Assembly: GCF_900091515.1 (NCBI RefSeq)
Contig: NZ_LT607410.1
Coordinates: 5,332,001-5,396,000, forward strand
DNA from: Micromonospora purpureochromogenes
GTDB lineage: Bacteria > Actinomycetota > Actinomycetes > Mycobacteriales > Micromonosporaceae
Length of the DNA stretch: 64,000 nucleotides
Reading direction: 5' to 3'
Shown here: positions 1 to 8,060 of the stretch, one piece after another
Layout of the letters: each line of letters opens with the position of its first letter
How positions within the stretch are numbered: position 1 is the first letter of the stretch
The notes under the pieces: generated by a model
Told to the model about the DNA's origin: nothing
Database searches by the model: none
The model's input: only the letters and a program-made list of their open reading frames with translations
Made by a program: the position numbers and the translations under genes

Positions 1-361
1 TCGGGTCGAACCGCGCCGGCGCCACCGTCGGCGCCCTGCCCCGGGTGGTGACGGGGCCGACCAGGGCGGCGGTGGATCGGGACGGGGTCGCGACGGCACG
101 GCTCGGGGCGACCCGCTCGGGCGACCGTCCCCCCTGGTCGGCGGGTGTGGTGGAGCCGCCCGGCCCACCCAGCACGGCGGCCGACCCCAGCAGTACGACG
201 GCGGCGACCGCCGCGACGGCGGCCACCGCCGACCGGCGCCGGCGTCGCACCACCCGCTCCCCCGCGACCAGCAGCGTCTGCGCCGGCACCCCACCGGCCG
301 GCAGGTCGTCCGCCGCCCGGGCCAACAGCGACCGGACCTCCGCTTCCTCGTTCCGGTTCAC
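1..361 (-). CDS. Membrane-anchored protein coupled to sigma factor (partial)
   Basis: The gene runs off the left edge, so only the first 120 residues are visible. It starts at a GTG (361-359) that overlaps the TGA stop of the upstream sigma-factor gene in a GTGA arrangement, which implies translational coupling. The visible protein has an acidic N-terminal stretch of about 45 residues, an Arg-rich patch, one hydrophobic segment (about residues 45-65, Ala/Val rich) and then a Pro/Thr/Ser-rich region, probably outside the cell. This layout and position resemble the membrane partner genes that follow SigE-family sigma factors, so an anti-sigma or sensor role is possible. No zinc-binding anti-sigma motif is visible, so the role is inferred from position only. 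Confidence 0.7.
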   Translation of the reverse strand, partial: MNRNEEAEVRSLLARAADDLPAGGVPAQTLLVAGERVVRRRRRSAVAAVAAVAAVVLLGSAAVLGGPGGSTTPADQGGRSPERVAPSRAVATPSRSTAALVGPVTTRGRAPTVAPARFDP

Positions 362-879
362 CGGTTCACCTCCGTCCCGTCGCCCAGCGGCAGCCGCCGG
401 CGCAGCGCGGCCAGCCCCCGCGCCGTCTGGCTCTTCACGTTCCCGGTCGAACAGCCGAGCACCTCGGCGGTCTGCTCCACGCTGAGGTCTGCGTAGAAGC
501 GCAGCACCAGCACCACCCGCTGGCCGGGCGGCACCGCCGCCAGCGCGGCCCGCACCGCCACCGCGTCCACGACGGACTCGTCCGGGCCGGACGAGCCAAC
601 GCGGAACCCGGGCTCGGGTGCCCGCTCGAAGAGCTGCACGCCGAACCAGCGGGAGCGCCGCTCCTGGCGGAACGCGTTGACCAGCATCCGGTGCACGTAC
701 GCGCCGACGTCGTCGGCGCCCCGCGCCCGGCCCCACTTCACGTAGAGGCGGGTCAGGGTCTGCTGCACCACGTCGTCGGCCCGGTGCCTGTCACCGGTCA
801 GCAGGTACGCCGTCCGTCGCAGCCTCGGTGTCGCCGCCTCGACGAACTCGACGTACTCCTGCCGTTGCGTGGCATGCAT
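358..879 (-). CDS. SigE-family RNA polymerase sigma factor (ECF type)
   Basis: A 173-residue protein of the usual length for the actinobacterial SigE-like ECF family (TIGR02983-type). Region 2 is visible as the DDVVQQTLTRLYVKW segment (about residues 38-52). Region 4 contains LSVEQTAEVLGCSTGNVKSQTARGL near the C-terminus, a helix-turn-helix for -35 recognition. It should redirect RNA polymerase to a small set of promoters. The ATG at 879 is chosen because GGGGAG lies about 7 nt upstream. It sits 74 bp downstream of a hypothetical gene and is followed by an overlapping membrane-protein gene, a likely regulator of its activity. The target promoters cannot be told from the sequence. Confidence 0.93.
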   Translation of the reverse strand: MHATQRQEYVEFVEAATPRLRRTAYLLTGDRHRADDVVQQTLTRLYVKWGRARGADDVGAYVHRMLVNAFRQERRSRWFGVQLFERAPEPGFRVGSSGPDESVVDAVAVRAALAAVPPGQRVVLVLRFYADLSVEQTAEVLGCSTGNVKSQTARGLAALRRRLPLGDGTEVNR

Positions 880-953
880 CGACCACTCCCCGTTCCCGGA
901 CGCCGGCGTCCTCACCGTACGGATGGGCGCGGGGCCCGCAACGGTTGCACGGC

Positions 954-1733
954 TCACGGCAGCCGCCAGGTGGACTCGTCGCCGGGGCGGCCGACCAGCC
1001 GCACGGCGGCGGCCAGCGCGAGGGCGCCGTCCGGCCCACCGAGCGCGGCGAGACCCCGGATGGTGAGCGCCACGACCTCGCCGGCGAACTCCCCGCCCGG
1101 CCCACCCACCCGGTACGCCCCGAGGCCGCCCGGCGCCGCGTCCACCGCTGGTCCGGCGGCCGTCGTGCCGGTCCGCACCACGCCGACGGTCAGGTCCTCG
1201 TGCGGTCCCGCCGCGCCGATGACCCGGTACCCGCACCGCGCCCGGTGCCACCGGCCGTCGCGCCAGTCGACCACCGTCGTCTCCCAGCGCGCGCCGTCGG
1301 CCGGGGCCACGGCGAGGAAGGGCACCCGGGTGGGCTCCTCCGTCCAGACCAGCCCGTCGGCGATCCGCCGCAGCGTCCGCGCCGGGGCGGGCAGGTTGGT
1401 GCCCAGGACGGTCACCGTCGTGCCGGGCCGGTGCTGCCAGGTCAGCGACGTGTGCCCGTGGTTCGGGTCGGCGCACAGCTGGGCCGTGCGGCCCTGCACG
1501 GACACGTCTGGGCCGCGCCGCCAGCCACGGTGGGTGGCGGAGGTGTCCACGGCGGAGCCCACCCGCACCGACAGCACCCGACTGCCAGCCATCGGGCCGG
1601 TCAGCGGGCCCTCCCAGGCGATCAGGGACCGTTCCCCCCGGTGGCTGGCGCACGTCCGGTGGGTCATTCCGTCGGGCAGCCAGTCCGTCCGGAAGAGCGG
1701 CCGCACCAGGTCGAGGTCGTTCCTGCCGTGCAT
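954..1733 (-). CDS. Hypothetical protein upstream of sigma factor
   Basis: A 259-residue protein that I do not recognise. The ATG at 1733 follows a GGGGAG ribosome binding site; a longer frame to 1838 has no such site. There is no signal peptide and no clear membrane span. The protein has a Trp- and His-containing N-terminal half (for example SLTWQHRPGTTVTVLGTNLP) and an Ala/Gly/Leu-rich C-terminal third. It precedes the SigE-type sigma gene on the same strand with a 74-bp gap, so the two may be cotranscribed. Coding is supported by consistent third-position G/C bias, but no function is proposed. Confidence 0.7.
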   Translation of the reverse strand: MHGRNDLDLVRPLFRTDWLPDGMTHRTCASHRGERSLIAWEGPLTGPMAGSRVLSVRVGSAVDTSATHRGWRRGPDVSVQGRTAQLCADPNHGHTSLTWQHRPGTTVTVLGTNLPAPARTLRRIADGLVWTEEPTRVPFLAVAPADGARWETTVVDWRDGRWHRARCGYRVIGAAGPHEDLTVGVVRTGTTAAGPAVDAAPGGLGAYRVGGPGGEFAGEVVALTIRGLAALGGPDGALALAAAVRLVGRPGDESTWRLP

Positions 1734-1958
1734 CGGTCGCTCCCCCGCGTCGTCAGCGCTGTCACCCAGGTGATGGCTGTGGCGGTGTGAAGGGTTGCAC
1801 CCGGCAGTGCCGCGGCGCAGCCCCAGCGCGGCCGGCACCTGCCGGGTGGCGGCCCGGACGACCTTGGCCGAGACGACCTGCGGCGTGTCGCGGTGACGGG
1901 CGGCGGGGATACCGCGGCACGTTGCAACCTGCGTCGATCAAGGGCGACGGCGAGCCGG

Positions 1959-2783
1959 TCAGGCGGGGCGCAGGTCCAGCTCGGCGACGACCGGGTAGTG
2001 GTCGGACGCCCGGTCGGCGTCCCCGCCACGGACCACCCGCACCTCGCGGGTCAGCGCGGCGACCGGCGCGGTGCCGAGCAGGTAGTCCAGTCGCATGCCG
2101 GCGAACTCCGCCCCGCCGTACCGGGTCGGCACAGTCAGGCCGTCGACCTGGGATGTGTCGGCGGCGCGGGCCGGCCAGAGGTCGACCAGGCCGGCGTCGA
2201 GCAGCCGGGCGACGGCCCGGGTGTCCACGGTCCGGCCGTCGCGGCGCAGGTGCCGGCGGCGGTAGTGCAGCGGCAGGCCCGCCAGCCGGTCGATGTGCTC
2301 CGCCGTGGGCTCCAGCGTGTTCAGGTCGCCGGCGAGCAGCGCCAGCCGACCGCCGGTACGTCGCACGGCCGCCGCCAGCCAGTCCGCCTCCATCCGTCGC
2401 CGGCCCCCGGAGTACGGGTTGAAATGGGTGCTGAACACCGTCAACGGCCCGTGCCCGGTGTCCACCCGAACCCAGGCGGCGGCGTGGTGGAACGGCCGGC
2501 GCACCCGGCCGACGGCCAGCACCCGCAGCGGCGGGCGGACCAGCACGGCCACCGGCTGCCCGAAGCAGGAGCCGGCCAGGTGGGGACGCATCCCCATCCG
2601 GCCCGCCACGTCGTCGAGCAGCCCACCCCGGTCGAAGCCCCGCAGCTCCTGCAGGGCCAGCACGTCCGGCCGCTGCGCGGTGACCACCCCGACCACGAGG
2701 TCGCGCCGGTCGGAGCCGGTGCGGTCCCGACCGCCGGTCCTGATGTTCCAGGTCATCACCCGCAGCATGGGCGGCGTCGTCAC
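1959..2783 (-). CDS. Endonuclease/exonuclease/phosphatase family protein
   Basis: The 274-residue protein carries the full set of EEP-fold motifs. These are MTWNIRTGG near the N-terminus (metal-binding Asn), LQEL (metal-binding Glu), THFNPYSGGRR, LAGDLNTLEPT (Asp/Asn of the active site) and SDHYPVVAEL at the C-terminus (catalytic Asp-His). It therefore probably hydrolyses phosphodiesters in nucleic acids, lipids or inositol phosphates; the substrate is not evident. No signal peptide is seen. The GTG at 2783 overlaps the stop of the PAP2 gene (GTGA), implying coupling. An in-frame ATG at 2768 is an alternative start. Pairing with a PAP2 phosphatase hints at lipid phosphate metabolism. Confidence 0.88.
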   Translation of the reverse strand: MTTPPMLRVMTWNIRTGGRDRTGSDRRDLVVGVVTAQRPDVLALQELRGFDRGGLLDDVAGRMGMRPHLAGSCFGQPVAVLVRPPLRVLAVGRVRRPFHHAAAWVRVDTGHGPLTVFSTHFNPYSGGRRRMEADWLAAAVRRTGGRLALLAGDLNTLEPTAEHIDRLAGLPLHYRRRHLRRDGRTVDTRAVARLLDAGLVDLWPARAADTSQVDGLTVPTRYGGAEFAGMRLDYLLGTAPVAALTREVRVVRGGDADRASDHYPVVAELDLRPA

Positions 2784-4270
2784 TGCGGCCGGGCGGCCTT
2801 GGCCAGCTCGTCGTCGAGCTCGCCGACCTGCTCCGACTCGATGGCCGGCCGGTTGCCCTCGTAGACGTCGGCGTTGGGGCGGACCACCCAGTAGAGCAGC
2901 CCGATCCAGAGCGCGCTGAGCAGGATCGCGCCCATGAAGTCGGTCGGGTGGTGCATGCCCCGGTACATCCGGGAGACGGCCACCCCGACCGGCATGATCA
3001 CGGCCAGCGCCACGAACAGCCAGCGCCACCAGCGGTCGGTGCGCGGCAGGACGATCAGCATGATCGCCACCCAGACGCAGATCGTCGCCGCAATGTGGCC
3101 GGAGGGGAAGGAGGAGGTCGGCATGGGGCCGTCGAGGTTGCCCACCGGCGGGCGTGGCCGGCCCACCGCCACGGCGGAGGCGAGGAAGAGGCTCAACTCG
3201 CCGAACATGGTCAGCGCCACGAAGAGCACCGGCCGCCAGCGCCGCCACACCGCCAGCACGAGCGGGCAGAAGACCAGCGAGATCAGCAGGATGGCGTGGG
3301 TGTCGCCGGCCTTGCTCCACCAGTAGCTGACGTCGTCCCGGCCCGGGGTGTGGTGCTCGGCGAACCACCTCGGCACCTCGGTGTCCAGGGTGGCGAAGAA
3401 GGTCCCGCCGGCGTGGTAGCTGACGAACATCCCGAAGCCGTAGAGCGCGCCGAGCACCAGCACCCAGCCGACCAGCAGCTCGAAGACGGCGGCCCGGGGG
3501 TGCGGCAGCACGTGCGCCTCGTCGGGGGCGGGGGCGACCTCGTGCGCGGCCTCGGGCTCCAGCCCCTCGGTCAGCGTCGGCACCCGGCGGCCCCGCTCCA
3601 GCCGCCACAGCCGGAAGGCGTACGCGGTGATGCCCAGCCAGGCGGCACCGAGCAGCCAGGCCCCGAGCACGTCGGAGACGAAGTGCACACCGAGCGCGAT
3701 CCGGGTCAGGCCGATGAGGAAGACGATCAGGGCGACCAGGGCGATCGCCGGCTTGCGCCACCGGGGCGACAGGGCCGGCAGAAACACCAGCAGCAGCGCC
3801 CCGTATGCGACGAAGGAGCCCAGCGCGTGGCCACTGGGGAAGCTGTCTCCGGCGTAGGTGCCGATCGGCACCTCCACCTCGGGGCGCAACCGGTCGACCA
3901 GCGTCTTCAACGCCGGGTCGAGGATCAGCGCGCCGAGTCCGGTCACGATCAGGAACACCGCGAGCCGACCCTGTCGGCGGATCAGCAGCCCAATCACGGC
4001 GACCGAGACCAGCCAGATGATCACCGCCCGGCCGCCCAGGTCGGTGAGGGCGTTGAGCACGGTCACCAGCGGCCCGTGCGGCGCGACCAGGTCGTTGAGC
4101 CAGGCCGCCACGCCGTGGTCGACATCGTAGAGCGGGGTCCAGTGCACCCGGACCAGCACCAGCAGCAGTCCGAACCCGACGCCGGTCCCGAGCACGAGTG
4201 CCAGGCCGGCGAGCGTCCGCTCGGTGAAATGACCCAGGGGTCGTCGTAACACGTCGATGACCGCGCTCAC
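2780..4270 (-). CDS. Membrane protein with two PAP2 phosphatase domains
   Basis: A 496-residue integral membrane protein made of two PAP2/undecaprenyl-pyrophosphatase-like domains in tandem. The first domain (about residues 80-215) has KTLVDRLRP, SFPSGHA and TRIALGVHFVSD, the three acid-phosphatase motifs. The second (about 300-460) has VGRPRPP, SSFPSGH and SRMYRGMHHPTD. Each domain has five to six hydrophobic segments, and an acidic linker lies between them. It should dephosphorylate lipid phosphates or pyrophosphates at the outer face of the membrane, for example in lipid carrier recycling. The GTG at 4270 follows GGGAGG. The stop overlaps the downstream EEP gene. A double PAP2 protein is about twice the usual family length. 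Confidence 0.92.
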   Translation of the reverse strand: MSAVIDVLRRPLGHFTERTLAGLALVLGTGVGFGLLLVLVRVHWTPLYDVDHGVAAWLNDLVAPHGPLVTVLNALTDLGGRAVIIWLVSVAVIGLLIRRQGRLAVFLIVTGLGALILDPALKTLVDRLRPEVEVPIGTYAGDSFPSGHALGSFVAYGALLLVFLPALSPRWRKPAIALVALIVFLIGLTRIALGVHFVSDVLGAWLLGAAWLGITAYAFRLWRLERGRRVPTLTEGLEPEAAHEVAPAPDEAHVLPHPRAAVFELLVGWVLVLGALYGFGMFVSYHAGGTFFATLDTEVPRWFAEHHTPGRDDVSYWWSKAGDTHAILLISLVFCPLVLAVWRRWRPVLFVALTMFGELSLFLASAVAVGRPRPPVGNLDGPMPTSSFPSGHIAATICVWVAIMLIVLPRTDRWWRWLFVALAVIMPVGVAVSRMYRGMHHPTDFMGAILLSALWIGLLYWVVRPNADVYEGNRPAIESEQVGELDDELAKAARPQ

Positions 4271-4349
4271 GGCAGCCTCCCTCTCGCTCCTGGCGAGGCG
4301 CTGTACCCGATCCGCGCTCCCCGTACACCGGGGGTGCCGGAACGGGCGT

Positions 4350-5351
4350 CTACAGGGACGTCATCTCACCGGTGTCGTGCAGCTCCTCGCGCTCGGCCTC
4401 GGGCTCCCACAGGTCCGGCTGGGCCGGCTCCTGCACCCCGATTCGCATCGCCTCCAGCTGGGCGGCGAAGGCCAGCCCGCCGAAGAGCGCGATGCCGGTG
4501 AGGTTGGCCCAGAGCAGCAGGGCCATCATGCCGGTCAGCGCGCCGTAGGTCTGGCCGAACCCGTCGCTGAACGTGACGTACCCGGCGAGCAGCAGGCTGG
4601 CCAGCCACCAGAGCGCGGTGGCGATGCCGGCGCCGAAGAAGAGCCAGGACAGGCTGGGCTGGTTGCGGCGGGGCGAGTGCCGGAAGAGCACCGCCACAGC
4701 GAGCACGGTCAGCCCGAGGCTCAGCGGCCAGCGGATCACGTCCCAGACGCCGTGGGCGAACGCGCCCCACTCGTAGTGCCGCTGCACGGAGTCGCCGATC
4801 GCCCCGCCGCCGACCAGGATCAGGAAGCCGGCCAGTGCCGGCACGCCGGCGGTCACCGCGAGGACGGCGGCCCGGGCGTACTTGGCCAGGGCCGGGCGGT
4901 CCCGCTCCACGCCGTAGATCCGGTTGGCGCCGCGTTCGATCTGGGCCATCGTGGTGGTGAGCGCGACCAGGCCGGTGAACAGACCGAGGGTCAGCGCCAA
5001 CTCGCCGGCCCGCTCGGTGCGCTCGCCGTCGCCGAGCAGCTCGCGGACCACCGACTCGCTCTGCCCGGGGGTGAGGGCCAGCACGGTGTCGGCGACCACC
5101 TGGCCGCCCTCCTCCACGCCGAGTTCGCTGATCAGACCGGTCAACGCGATCATGAACGGCACCACGGCGAGGCAGAGCTGCAGGGCGAACGCCCGGGAGT
5201 GGCTGAAGCCGTCGCCGTAGCGGAACCGGATGAAGGCGTCGCGCAGCAGGCACCAGCCGCCCTGCCGGCGCAGGGTGCGCCAGGCGTCGTCGGCGGAGAG
5301 GTCGTCCTCCGCCATCAGCCGGGTCTCGGGGACGAGCTTGGTGCTACTCAC
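4350..5351 (-). CDS. YihY/virulence factor BrkB family membrane protein
   Basis: A 333-residue protein with about six hydrophobic segments that matches the YihY/BrkB family. Supporting stretches are the N-terminal FSHSRAFALQLCLAVVPFMI and the C-terminal YGALTGMMALLLWANLTG, which is the conserved end of the family. The family was once called ribonuclease BN, but that activity belongs to another protein; its real role is unknown, possibly lipid or solute transport. The GTG at 5351 overlaps by 8 bp the TAG stop of the upstream lipid kinase, so the two are cotranscribed and probably act on the same membrane process. Its own stop at 4350 lies 79 bp before the PAP2 gene start. Confidence 0.92.
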   Translation of the reverse strand: MSSTKLVPETRLMAEDDLSADDAWRTLRRQGGWCLLRDAFIRFRYGDGFSHSRAFALQLCLAVVPFMIALTGLISELGVEEGGQVVADTVLALTPGQSESVVRELLGDGERTERAGELALTLGLFTGLVALTTTMAQIERGANRIYGVERDRPALAKYARAAVLAVTAGVPALAGFLILVGGGAIGDSVQRHYEWGAFAHGVWDVIRWPLSLGLTVLAVAVLFRHSPRRNQPSLSWLFFGAGIATALWWLASLLLAGYVTFSDGFGQTYGALTGMMALLLWANLTGIALFGGLAFAAQLEAMRIGVQEPAQPDLWEPEAEREELHDTGEMTSL

Positions 5352-6351
5352 GGCGCGCCTCCTCGATCAGCCGCTCGCCCCGCTCCGCCGCCGCCTCGGC
5401 GTCCATCGACAGGTCGGGGTGGCGCTCGGGGCGCGGCACGCAGAGCCAGAGGGACTGCGGCTTGATCTCGGCCGTCAGCGAGCGGCCCGGCTCGATCAGG
5501 TCGCCGTCGAGCTCCCGGGGCTGGGCCCGGTTGCTGGTGATCTGCACCCGGCGGGCCCGGAAGACCTCCATCCGGGGCACGCTGCCGCGCCGGCGCATCA
5601 GCGCCCAGCCCATGGCCAGCCAGTGGCGCAGCGTACGGGGGGTGAGCACGGCCACGTCGAGCCAGCCGTCGTCGGGCTCGGCGTCGGTGAGCAGGCGCAC
5701 CCCGCCCTGGAGCCGGCCGACGTTGGCGATCAGCACGGAGCGGGCCCGGCGGCGCAGCGGCGGCCGGTCGTCGATGCGGATCGAGACCCGCATCGGCCGG
5801 TCCCGCAGGTGCTTCGCGGCGCCCATCACGTACGCGGGCCAGCCGATGCGCGCCTTGGTCGTCTCGGAGGTGTCCCGGAGCATCTGGGCGTCGAAGCCCA
5901 TCCCGGCCATCACGGCGAAGTGCCGGTCCTCGACCGCGCCGACGTCCAGCCGGCGCATCCCGCGCTCCACGGCGACCTGCAGGCCGGCGGCCAGGTCGTT
6001 GGAGAGCCCGAGGTTGGCGGCGAGCAGGTTGCCGGTGCCCTGGGGCAGCACGGCCAGCGCGGCGTCGGTGCCGACCAGCCCGCTGACGCAGGCCATCACG
6101 GTGCCGTCGCCGCCGCAGGCGAAGACCACCTGGGCGCCGGCGGCGACGGCCGCCTCGGTCTGGCCCCGGCCCGGGTCCTCGACCGTGGTCTCGTACCAGG
6201 TCGGCTCGGGCCAGCCCGCGGCGGCGAGGGCGTCGTCCACCGTACGGCGGAACTGGTCCAGATCGGTCACCTTCGAGGGGTTGACCACCACCGCCGAGCG
6301 CGGCGGGGCGTCGTCGGCGGTCACCGGGCGCGTCTGCTCTCCACCATCCAC
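5344..6351 (-). CDS. Diacylglycerol/lipid kinase family protein
   Basis: A protein of about 335 residues with the DAGK catalytic fold. VVVNPSKV lies at the N-terminus, the nucleotide-binding motif FACGGDGTVM near residue 80, followed by LAVLPQGTGNLLAANLGL, and the C-terminal domain ends in DGDLIEPG. It should phosphorylate diacylglycerol or a related lipid at the inner membrane face using ATP. The GTG at 6351 has no good ribosome binding site, but a CACACT hexamer ends 6 nt before it, so a leaderless start is plausible. An alternative GTG lies at 6324 behind GGTGGAGAG. It overlaps the YihY gene by 8 bp, forming a two-gene membrane-lipid unit. Confidence 0.9.
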   Translation of the reverse strand: MDGGEQTRPVTADDAPPRSAVVVNPSKVTDLDQFRRTVDDALAAAGWPEPTWYETTVEDPGRGQTEAAVAAGAQVVFACGGDGTVMACVSGLVGTDAALAVLPQGTGNLLAANLGLSNDLAAGLQVAVERGMRRLDVGAVEDRHFAVMAGMGFDAQMLRDTSETTKARIGWPAYVMGAAKHLRDRPMRVSIRIDDRPPLRRRARSVLIANVGRLQGGVRLLTDAEPDDGWLDVAVLTPRTLRHWLAMGWALMRRRGSVPRMEVFRARRVQITSNRAQPRELDGDLIEPGRSLTAEIKPQSLWLCVPRPERHPDLSMDAEAAAERGERLIEEARRE

Positions 6352-6567
6352 GGCGCAAGTGTGCAGCAAGCGGGGCCGGTCAGCGAGCCGGCGCGGGGCA
6401 ACGTTGCACTGGCCGCAATCAGGTTTGAAACGCCACGCCACCGGTTGGCCCGCTCCCCGCGGGCCGCGCCCTCGGCAATCTCGGTCACCCGCCGGACGCG
6501 GGTGGCCTCCCGCTTCGCCCCGCACGATCCACCCCGGCGGACCGAGCCCGGGAGCACCGGGCACCGG

Positions 6568-7146
6568 TCAGGCCACCGTCCGCAGCGCCGTCTCGACCCG
6601 CCGGCGCAGGTCGTCGAGGTTCAGCCCGGCCTCGGTGAGCACCACGGCGGCGAGGCCGCCGCCCTCGCGCAGCAGCCCGAGCAGGATGTGCTCGGTGCCG
6701 ATGTGGTGGTGGCGCAGCCGGAGCGCCTCGCGCAGGGAAAGCTCCAGCACCTTCCTGGCGCGGGGCGAGAAGCGTCCGTCGTCGTACCGCCGGAAGCCCC
6801 AGCGGCGGCGCGGCGCGGGCGCGGCCTCGCGCAGCGCGTCGGGGCCGAAGGACTCCTCGATCCGGGCGACGATGGCGGTGAGGTCGATGCCGATCTCGCG
6901 CAGCGCGGCGGCGTCGGCCTCGCCCAGACCGCTGGCGCCGGGGGCGGTGTGCCGGGCGATGGCGGCGCGCAGGTCCTCGGCGCGCACCCCCGCCTCGGTG
7001 AGCACCCGGCTGGCCAGCGCGTCGCCGTCGGCGAGAACGCCGAGCAGCAGGTGCTCGGTGCCGACCGGCCGCTGCCGCTCGGCCCGCGCCTCGTCGACCG
7101 CCCGGTGGACGACCGCACGGGCCCGGTCGGTGAACCGTTCGAACAT
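6568..7146 (-). CDS. Stand-alone double Clp_N domain protein (ClpC2-like)
   Basis: A 192-residue protein made of two Clp N-terminal regions and no AAA+ ATPase. Region one (about residues 1-75) contains MFERFTDRARAVVHRAVDEA and RPVGTEHLLLGVL. Region two (about 105-185) contains FSPRARKVLELSLREAL and HHIGTEHILLGLL. These repeats are substrate/adaptor docking modules in ClpC, so this protein may bind ClpC clients, adaptors or ClpC-targeting compounds without unfolding them. The ATG at 7146 sits 4 nt after GGGAGG and overlaps the stop of the HTH gene (TGATG). The architecture recalls mycobacterial ClpC2. It is not a truncated clpC, because no ATPase remnant follows. Confidence 0.9.
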   Translation of the reverse strand: MFERFTDRARAVVHRAVDEARAERQRPVGTEHLLLGVLADGDALASRVLTEAGVRAEDLRAAIARHTAPGASGLGEADAAALREIGIDLTAIVARIEESFGPDALREAAPAPRRRWGFRRYDDGRFSPRARKVLELSLREALRLRHHHIGTEHILLGLLREGGGLAAVVLTEAGLNLDDLRRRVETALRTVA

Positions 7147-7382
7147 CACGCCTCCCAGGTTCCTCGGACCGCCGGTCGCCCGGCGTGCTTCTTGTGGACC
7201 GCCTGCCGGCTGACCTCGAGCGCGTCGGCGATGTCCTGCCAGGACCAGCCCTGTCGACGGGCGTTGTCCACCTGGACGACCTCCAGCCGTTCGAGGAGCC
7301 GGCGCAGGGCGAGCACCGCCCGGAGCCCGACCTTCGGGTCGGTGCTGCCGGCGGCCGCCGCAAGTTCCGTTGCCTGACTCAT
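7146..7382 (-). CDS. Small helix-turn-helix regulator paired with Clp_N protein
   Basis: A 78-residue protein with a central helix-turn-helix (WSWQDIADALEVSRQAVHKKHAGR, about residues 46-69), preceded by an amphipathic helix rich in Leu and Arg. It probably binds DNA as a dimer. The ATG at 7382 has no ribosome binding site; instead TAAGTT (-10) ends 6 nt before the ATG, with TTGACA (-35) 17 nt further upstream, so the transcript should be leaderless. Two GTCAAC-N4-GTTGAC palindromes cover this promoter and are the obvious autoregulatory operators. The stop overlaps the start of the Clp_N gene, so regulator and Clp_N protein are made together. Confidence 0.9.
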   Translation of the reverse strand: MSQATELAAAAGSTDPKVGLRAVLALRRLLERLEVVQVDNARRQGWSWQDIADALEVSRQAVHKKHAGRPAVRGTWEA

Positions 7383-7385
7383 GTC

Positions 7386-7428
7386 GTCAACTTACGTTGA
7401 CACCGCCACTCTGTCAACCCTCGTTGAC
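7386..7428 (-). promoter_or_regulatory. Leaderless promoter with two GTCAAC-N4-GTTGAC operators
   Basis: Two perfect palindromes, GTCAAC-N4-GTTGAC, lie at 7386-7401 and 7413-7428, centred 27 bp apart. Read on the minus strand, a consensus -35 (TTGACA, 7417-7412) is separated by 17 nt from TAAGTT (7394-7389). The ATG of the HTH gene follows after 6 nt. One palindrome overlaps the -35 and the other the -10, so a bound dimer would block RNA polymerase. The neighbouring HTH protein is the likely ligand; this is inference from position. Confidence 0.85.
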
Positions 7429-7498
7429 AACGCGGGTGCCGACCCGGCGCGTTCTCAGCGAAGTTGATCTGTTCTCACCCCGCCCCTATGGTGGGCCG

Positions 7499-7933
7499 AT
7501 GGCGTCGGTCAAGCAGGTCCAAGTCACCTTCGACTGCGCAGAACCTGAGCGCGTCGCTCGTTTCTGGTGCGAGGTGTTGGGTTACGTCGTACCGCCGCCA
7601 CCGGAGGGGTTTGCTACCTGGGACGATTTCAATCGCGCGCTGCCGCCTGAGCGACAGGGTTCAGCGTTCGCCTGCACTGATCCCTCAGGTGTGGGCCCGC
7701 GACTGTTCTTCCAGCGCGTTCCCGAAGGCAAGGTCGTCAAGAATCGGCTGCATCTTGACGTGCGGGTCGGCGCCGGGCTCGTGGGTGAAGAGCGCCTGGC
7801 CGCACTTGAGGCCGAATGCGCACGACTGGCCGCGCTCGGCGCGGTACGCGTGCGACTACTACCTGCCGATGACGACAACGAGTCGTGCCTCCTGATGCAG
7901 GACATCGAGGGCAACGAGTTCTGTCTCGACTGA
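7499..7933 (+). CDS. VOC/glyoxalase-like domain protein
   Basis: A 144-residue protein of the vicinal oxygen chelate superfamily. QVTFDCAEPERVARFWCEVLGY opens the first beta-alpha-beta-beta-beta unit, LHLDVRV opens the second, and DIEGNEFCLD is the typical C-terminal end. The substrate is unknown; such single-gene proteins are often annotated glyoxalase-like. The ATG at 7499 is preceded by TTGATC-17 nt-TATGGT-6 nt, a very good leaderless promoter, and no ribosome binding site. Codon use is visibly less GC-biased than in the flanking genes (for example gttttgct-like stretches and several A/T third positions), which suggests more recent acquisition. Confidence 0.87.
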   Translation: MASVKQVQVTFDCAEPERVARFWCEVLGYVVPPPPEGFATWDDFNRALPPERQGSAFACTDPSGVGPRLFFQRVPEGKVVKNRLHLDVRVGAGLVGEERLAALEAECARLAALGAVRVRLLPADDDNESCLLMQDIEGNEFCLD

Positions 7934-8060
7934 GTGGCGTGATCGGCTGCTGGTGGGCTGGCCGCCCCGGATCACCTTCGCTGAGAACCCACCTGGACCC
8001 ACCGTCCGACACGACCGCCGACGCCCCGACCAGGGGCTTCGGCGGTGTTACGGTCCGCTG

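Noticed and set aside
145-2029. Several long plus- and minus-strand reading frames over the sigma factor and hypothetical genes.
   Set aside because: They are Arg/Pro-rich shadows caused by high GC content, lack ribosome binding sites and overlap genes with clear family motifs.
1959-4328. A 789-codon frame through the PAP2 gene and the EEP gene that could look like a fusion protein.
   Set aside because: The N-terminal part is the shadow of the PAP2 gene in another frame. Only the last about 270 codons are real (EEP), with their own start at the GTGA overlap.
6568-7146. The Clp_N gene as a truncated clpC pseudogene.
   Set aside because: It ends cleanly, has two complete Clp_N regions and a coupled regulator, and no ATPase remnants follow.
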